From Sisyra terminalis (lineage: Eukaryota; Arthropoda; Insecta; Neuroptera; Sisyridae): a stretch of DNA of 64,000 bases. The notes below the pieces were generated by a model, which saw only the letters and a program-made list of their open reading frames with translations, searched no databases and was not told where the DNA came from. The position numbers and the translations under genes are program-made. Of this stretch, positions 59,051-64,000 are shown piece after piece (position 1 is the first letter of the stretch; every line of letters starts with the position of its first letter). The DNA lies in contig OY292277.1 of assembly GCA_958496175.1 (NCBI GenBank), forward strand, positions 41,179,050 to 41,243,049, written 5' to 3'.

Positions 59051-61742
59051 AATAGAACCTAAATATATTCTCAATAAATATTGGTTTTAATAAGATAAGT
59101 CAAATAATACCGTTTTATACATTTTCCATTACATGCAACTTAATGAGCTTAATGTCTGTCAAAATAACTTATTAGCATAGTATCTTTGACGAAAATAATG
59201 AAATAAATACTAATTTGGAATTAAAATTAAATAGGTATAATATTAAGCTCGTGAAAGTACAAAAGCAATGAAATATAATATGTATAAAAAGGATATGAAC
59301 CTATAAAAAAGATATTAGTTGTAGTATAGGATATTTATCTAGGCAGATGGATAGATTTTATGTATTATATTATTTTCCGGAGTTGTTTTACTTTCAATGA
59401 TTGTAAACTAATGTGTGTAAACTGATGTAAACTAATTTCTAACTTAAGAATCAATAATGATATCATATTGAAAGGAGCACATTCCTGGAAGAATATATTA
59501 GTCCTCAATTGTCCTCAAGTTGTTTGATAAGTGAATACTACAGAACGTTACCTTTAGTAGTAGTACAACGCTTTGAATGGTAATCATAACTGCCCACTTT
59601 GAAACCCTTAATGTGCTTGATCTTACACCCACTTAGTTGATTTTTTATAGCAAAATGTTGCATTTAAATTTTAAAATTGGGATAAAAATAAATCTGGTTA
59701 GAAGTTTTCTCTTTATGTTTGATATTTGATCACTTTTTTTCATTTATCTTGCTTTAGAGAGTAAACATATAAAAGTATACAAATAAAAGGATTAAATTTA
59801 ACGCCTACGTTGTTTAAGTAAAACAGAAGCGAGTAAAAATTTAAAGAACATCACAAAGTGATTGTATTTTATGAATGGCCATATAAACGATTAAGTTTTA
59901 ATTTGAAAACCAAAAACTTTCTTTATCCATTTAAATTATTTTATTTGACTAATTTCAATTTTGTGATTCACATTCTTAATAAGTTTTTCCTTGCCTCCTT
60001 AAAACTTTAAACTTCCGCTTGCTTTATTTATACCTACGAATAATTAATTTTCGAGAATTCAACAATTTGATAATTTGAGATAAATTATTTTTAAAATTTT
60101 CTTTTTAAAAAAGTTTTTCATCTGTTATATACATGAATAATTAAATAAAGTATAAAGTTAAACTTAAAAATAAACCACAATAAAATTATACTTTTAATGA
60201 TACATTCAAAATCGTTTATGATGAAAAGATTTGTTTTTGTTGAATTTTATAAGCAACATTTTATTTTTAAACTTTATATTTTGCCTGAAGGAAGTTTATT
60301 CGATGCACTTGAAGCACAATCAGTTCATGAGAGCTTTATGTAAAATATTTACACAGCTTACACAAATTGATTTTTTTTGCAACTTTCCTTTGTAAATAAT
60401 TCACGAGTATAAGTGAATAATTTAAATATGGGAGAAATCAGAATGATTAATATGACCAGAAAACTTGTAGTACCCCTTAATCTAATAAAAATAAAATAAA
60501 TCCTACAATTAGACACTGTTGATACTTATTTTAATTTCTGAACAAAATCATTAGCGAAAAGTTACAGTTTTCTAAAGATTTTGTATAATTAATCAACGAA
60601 GGAGGTTTTAACTAATTAAAATTGAAAAGTATGTTTTTAGGTAACAGTTCAAACCTTTTGAAGACATTAATTAAAAAAAAAATGTAAATTTCATATGATA
60701 AATCAACTATAAAAAATTTCCAAAAAAAAATCATTACAGTAATATCGAAAACAGAATATTAAATATATAGAGTAAACCGCTGGCTATTTTCAGGCGTCAG
60801 TCGAATAGTTTTATCATAGTTTGAAATATTAAATGTCTAGAACAATTCTAGAAGTTGTTGGTTGAAAATGATGGAAATTGTTTAAACATCTCCAACTTAC
60901 TCTTTGGAAAAGATATTTTAGTCAACGACACAATCTTCAACACGGAAAAATATATCAAATATTACAATAATAACATCGTGATTTCGGCTATATTTTTTTA
61001 AGGTCCAAGACCTGAACTACCGTTTTATAAGTTTTACAAAGCTTCATCGTAAATTTCATTTGACAAAAATTACTATTTTAACAGCACATAATCCTATTCA
61101 CTCTCATAAACATTACGTTGTTGATATAGAAATATATTAGCGACTTCAGTAGAATTTCTCCTATTCGACAAAGGTAACTAGGTAAACTACACATTGACTG
61201 AATATAAATATTTTTATTCATTTTTGCATATTTATTTCTTTATTATTTAAATCGAGAAAATATTAGTAAAACTTGGTTTAAAAATTATGAGATTAAATAA
61301 TTATGGAAAATAAATTGTTTATTAACCTCTTAATTTATCTTATTATTATGTCAGTCTTATTATTATAACCAAACTCAATAGTATTTACTTATAATTTTGC
61401 TTACTTGTGATGGTGTATTTTCATTGTTAACATGTTCAAAGCAATTGACGAAATATCTTGAATTCAAGTTATCGAACCATCGTCACTAACTGAACCATAC
61501 TAAAGTTGTACAATTTCTGGTAAAAATATAGTTTATATTTTAGTTTCTGAACAATGAGTATTATTGTAGTATTAGGCTGTAATAGTTATCTCTGTAAATA
61601 AACTGGTTTTGTCTCATAATTAATTGTTCCATTATTATTTCACTGAATTGTATTAATGTTCTCTGGTACTTATTCTATTTATTCTCAATTTAAAAAAAAA
61701 CTGTTTCTTTCAACTAAACAAACTGAATTTTAAGTATTTGCG
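59051..61742. other. Intronic AT-rich DNA; no feature supported
   Basis: No coding motif, RNA gene or repeat boundary recognised. Confidence 0.5.
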
Positions 61743-61950
61743 GTCTATTTTGAAGTATATTTAAATTTAATCTTTCAATCATAATTAATTTATCAATGGC
61801 CCACGAAAGACGTAAGTGCATTAAGTGCTCTATATAGTATATATTCGTATTTGTCTTTAGTATTGAGTTTGGGAGTGACTTTGTTAAATTTTCAACAATT
61901 CAAACATATGAACATCCTTGAATCTCGCATATTGCATTTACTAATAGCCT
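61743..61950 (+). repeat. Dispersed repeat of about 220 bp, copy 2
   Basis: Partner of 6883-7105 in the same orientation. The CRE-like palindrome of copy 1 reads AGACGTAAG here. Confidence 0.6.
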
Positions 61951-62044
61951 CTTGTATTGTTGTGGTACCCAATGTTTGTGGGATACTCAAAATTTTCAAT
62001 TCGAATTAACTAGAAACTCAATGTGTACATTACTGAAAATAATA

Positions 62045-62097
62045 TTAGGTGTACCGGAAAGTTATTTACAAACGACATTACTTTCCGGTCTCCCTAA
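62045..62097. mobile_element. 53-bp mariner-type end-to-end remnant
   Basis: TTAGGTGTACCGGAAAGTTA at the left and, inverted, TTAGGGAGACCGGAAAGTAA at the right, with 17 bp between perfect 10-bp arms ACCGGAAAGT/ACTTTCCGGT. It is flanked by TA. It looks like a mariner whose whole interior was deleted. Confidence 0.55.
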
Positions 62098-62110
62098 TAT
62101 ATTAAACTAA

Positions 62111-62699
62111 TTGATACTTATGAAAATTTATATAATAATATCTATCAAAACACTTTTCTCTTTTTTTGGGAATATATGTACATGTTTAGGTTATACCATA
62201 GCAATTGGCAAAATGGTAGGAAGTAGTGTTTTTGTTTTACTTTGTTGTACATTTTCAAAAAAAAATCTGAAATTTTTTAAACATTATGTTTAAGAAATAT
62301 CAAACCTAAAAAAAGGTTTTAACGATGGCAACAAAATTGTTTAATGGATGGAAAAAAAAATTATTGAAATCATGAAGATATCGAATTATTTTTTTTTTTT
62401 TGATACTTATGAAAATTTACAAATAATTTACAAATAAATCTTTATATATCTCAAAACACTTTCCTCTTTTTGTGGGAACATATATGTACATATTCAGGTT
62501 ATACCATAGCAATTGGCTAAATGGTAGGAAGTAGTGTTTTTGTTGTACTTTGTTGCACATTTTCAAAAAAAAAATCTGAAATTTTTTAAACATTATGTAT
62601 AAGAAATATCAAACCAAAAAAAAGGTTTTGACAATGGCAACAAATTTGTTTCATGGTTGGAAAAAAAATTATTGAAATTATAAAGATATCGAATTATTA
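62111..62699. repeat. Two tandem 290-bp units
   Basis: 62111-62400 and 62401-62699 align throughout (TTGATACTTATGAAAATTTA, GGTTATACCATAGCAATTGG, AATGGTAGGAAGTAGTGTTT, AAGATATCGAATTATT). A truncated third start TTGATACTTA is at about 62838. Confidence 0.9.
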
Positions 62700-62976
62700 A
62701 TTTTTTTATAAAAAAAGATTTATAAACTACTAAATTATATTATAATTTATGATCAAACGGTTCAGTCTATTACTCATTTTTTACTATAGCTAATATAGAT
62801 ACAGACCTAAAACTTCTAGGACCTTGGTTTTTTTTTTTGATACTTAGTTATATCTTGAGTATCAATAAAATATTTTTCCAGGGGTGATTTACCATGTGTA
62901 TGGTCCTAGGTTTTAATTGAAAATTTTTAAGTTTTGTTTTTTGGTTATAAAAATATAAAAAATATACAACACTTAC

Positions 62977-63845
62977 CCTATAGCAATATATCTCCAAACT
63001 GCAAGTGCAATTGTTAAGCATACGGAAATCGTATGTAAAACATTAGAAAAATTCATGTGGAAGATGATGAAAACAGCGCCAAAGTATGAAAAATCCTTTG
63101 TGTTTTGAAAAATTATGCTATGGTATAGCGAAAAAGGAATGTATTCGATCATAACTAGCATATCAGCGAACGCTAATCCTGTAAGAACTCGATTAATTGG
63201 TGCACCGGCCATATCTTTGCGAGTCAAAACTGCTGCATTGGCAATGTTTGCCAATGTTCCAAAAACACATATCACAATGCTGATATATCCATGATATTTG
63301 CGACTATACTCTTCGGCAACATCCCGCAATATATTATCACAATAAAGCTTGGTTCTTGGAGGTTGTTGATAGTCAATTGTTGAATTAGTGAGCCAACGTA
63401 TAAAATCCCAATCTTCTGCCGTAAAATTATTCACTTGTGTGAACCATAAATACTGGGATGGAACTCCTGGAAGAACTGTATTAGTACCAGCGCCAGCCAT
63501 ATTTAATGGATTGTAAAAACCCTTGTCAGTACTGTTATGAGAGTTGGTTTTATTATTAGATCGATTCGCCTTGTTTACAATGTTATCAACCAAAGATAAA
63601 TCATCATTGTTTTTCATAATCAGATTCATTAATATACTTATTAAGATTCGAAGTCGGTCATGGTGCGGTTGTGACAAAGGCTTAATCAATCGTGATTGTG
63701 GTTGATAACTATTTTGATTGTCTGATAGTTTATATACACTATCGTCAGCTGTGGTCGTCGCAAAAGGTATCGAAAACGTTATTAAATAAATTATCAACGA
63801 TACATTTAAAAGGAACAAATTGATGATTCTCAACGAAATGATCAT
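62977..63845 (-). CDS. DmsR: Myosuppressin receptor-like GPCR, exon 1 (N-terminus to TM3)
   Basis: First coding exon, residues 1-290. The start is the first in-frame ATG (63843-63845); a TAA lies upstream at 63909. Residues 1-29 (MIISLRIINLFLLNVSLIIY, then LITFSIPFA) look like a signal peptide. A long extracellular N-terminus of about 185 residues has N-glycosylation sites at N94, N98, N104, N140 and N154. TM1 is about 187-208 (GTLAN, conserved Asn 200), TM2 218-240 (LAFAD, Asp 228) and TM3 255-282, ending WRYIAIG, with W in place of the Asp/Glu of the D/E-R-Y motif. No cysteine is visible at the start of TM3, where most class A receptors have one. The YIPFSLYH region and HTISVCLTIALAVWRYIA support the myosuppressin receptor group. 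Ligand and Gi/o coupling are inferred from the family. Donor GTAAGT at 62971-62976. Confidence 0.88.
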
Positions 63846-63980
63846 AAGATCAGATTCCAAAATTTCTTTTGGATTGTTTTCGTAAGTAAAAAAAAATCGG
63901 CTGACCAATTACAGTTTATGGAAAAACAGCAAACCAAAGCTTAGTTCCTTTTCTTTTTCTAGAAATTTCATAGTTTCCTC
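63846..63980 (-). promoter_or_regulatory. Receptor 5' leader with probable splice acceptor and uORF
   Basis: TCTCTCTTTTGTTTCAG ending at 63981 (minus) is a strong acceptor, so 63980 is the likely 5' edge of this exon and further leader exons would lie outside the window. The leader holds an upstream ATG in good context (-3 A) at 63969-63971 opening a 20-codon uORF that stops at 63909-63911, 63 nt before the main ATG, whose own context is weaker (CTTATG). Confidence 0.55.
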
Positions 63981-64000
63981 CTGAAACAAAAGAGAGAACT

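Larger units (their letters stand above)
41141..62976 (-). other. 21.8-kb receptor intron, phase 2
   Basis: The donor GTAAGT (62971-62976 read on minus) and acceptor TTTGTTTCAG (41141-41150) are canonical. Joining them gives RYIAIGYPHLNHTLC without a break, at the end of TM3. The intron contains most of the mobile elements of the right third, listed separately. Confidence 0.88.

Noticed and set aside
63846..63908. Upstream extension of the receptor frame by 21 codons
   Set aside because: It would need a TTG start directly after TAA; the first ATG at 63845 opens a good signal peptide and is preferred.

Overview
The window looks like insect genomic DNA. It is very AT-rich, has almost no long reading frames, and is dominated by decayed transposable elements. 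The one host gene I can support is a minus-strand neuropeptide G-protein-coupled receptor of the myosuppressin receptor (DmsR/MsR) type. Its two coding exons (62977-63845 and 40411-41140) join in frame through canonical GT-AG sites and give a 532-residue seven-transmembrane protein. They are separated by a 21.8 kb intron that fills most of the right third of the window. I cannot name the species; an insect with an expanded, repeat-rich genome fits best.

Layout. 1-40 kb lies downstream of the receptor and is intergenic: Penelope-like element (PLE) family A (1.2-2.7 kb), a hAT copy with an 8-bp target duplication (4.25-5.26 kb), a jockey-type LINE 3' end (7.5-8.4 kb), a near-perfect hairpin beside a mariner-like transposon (10.3-11.7 kb), a 2.9 kb foldback element with 855-bp arms (13.7-16.6 kb), a graveyard of Helitron, jockey, hAT and pogo-like pieces (17.6-20.9 kb), a second PLE with an intact GIY-YIG reading frame (23.0-24.1 kb), a 2.7 kb element with long inverted ends (26.0-28.7 kb), and two palindromic elements (33.7-34.2 and 35.9-36.3 kb). 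40.3-41.1 kb is the last receptor exon. 41.1-63.0 kb is the intron, carrying a Helitron (48.4-50.8 kb), a PLE terminus (52.3-52.5 kb), a solo LTR (53.1-53.5 kb), a short TIR element, a second copy of the hAT, a LINE tail and a further palindromic element (58.4-58.8 kb). 63.0-64.0 kb holds the first coding exon and part of the leader.

The most interesting signal is a set of minimal hammerhead-ribozyme motifs. At least four unrelated repeat families (A: 1.86, 2.59, 33.9, 52.4 kb; B: 23.0 kb; C: 36.0 and 36.2 kb; D: 58.6 kb and a decayed copy at 21.2 kb) carry the CTGANGA box, a helix II hairpin, the GAAA box and a cleavage triplet, closed by a matching helix I. Helix III has essentially no loop and its sequence is often self-complementary, which would suit a two-molecule (dimeric) hammerhead. 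Families A and B also encode GIY-YIG endonuclease fragments, tying them to Penelope-like retroelements, in which hammerheads are known. Families C and D show no protein and exist here as head-to-head inverted copies.

Other points of note: an LTR whose promoter has a GAGA tract, in-register heat-shock elements and a TATA box, as in hsp70 promoters; and a clean 26-codon reading frame directly after the receptor's TGA stop.
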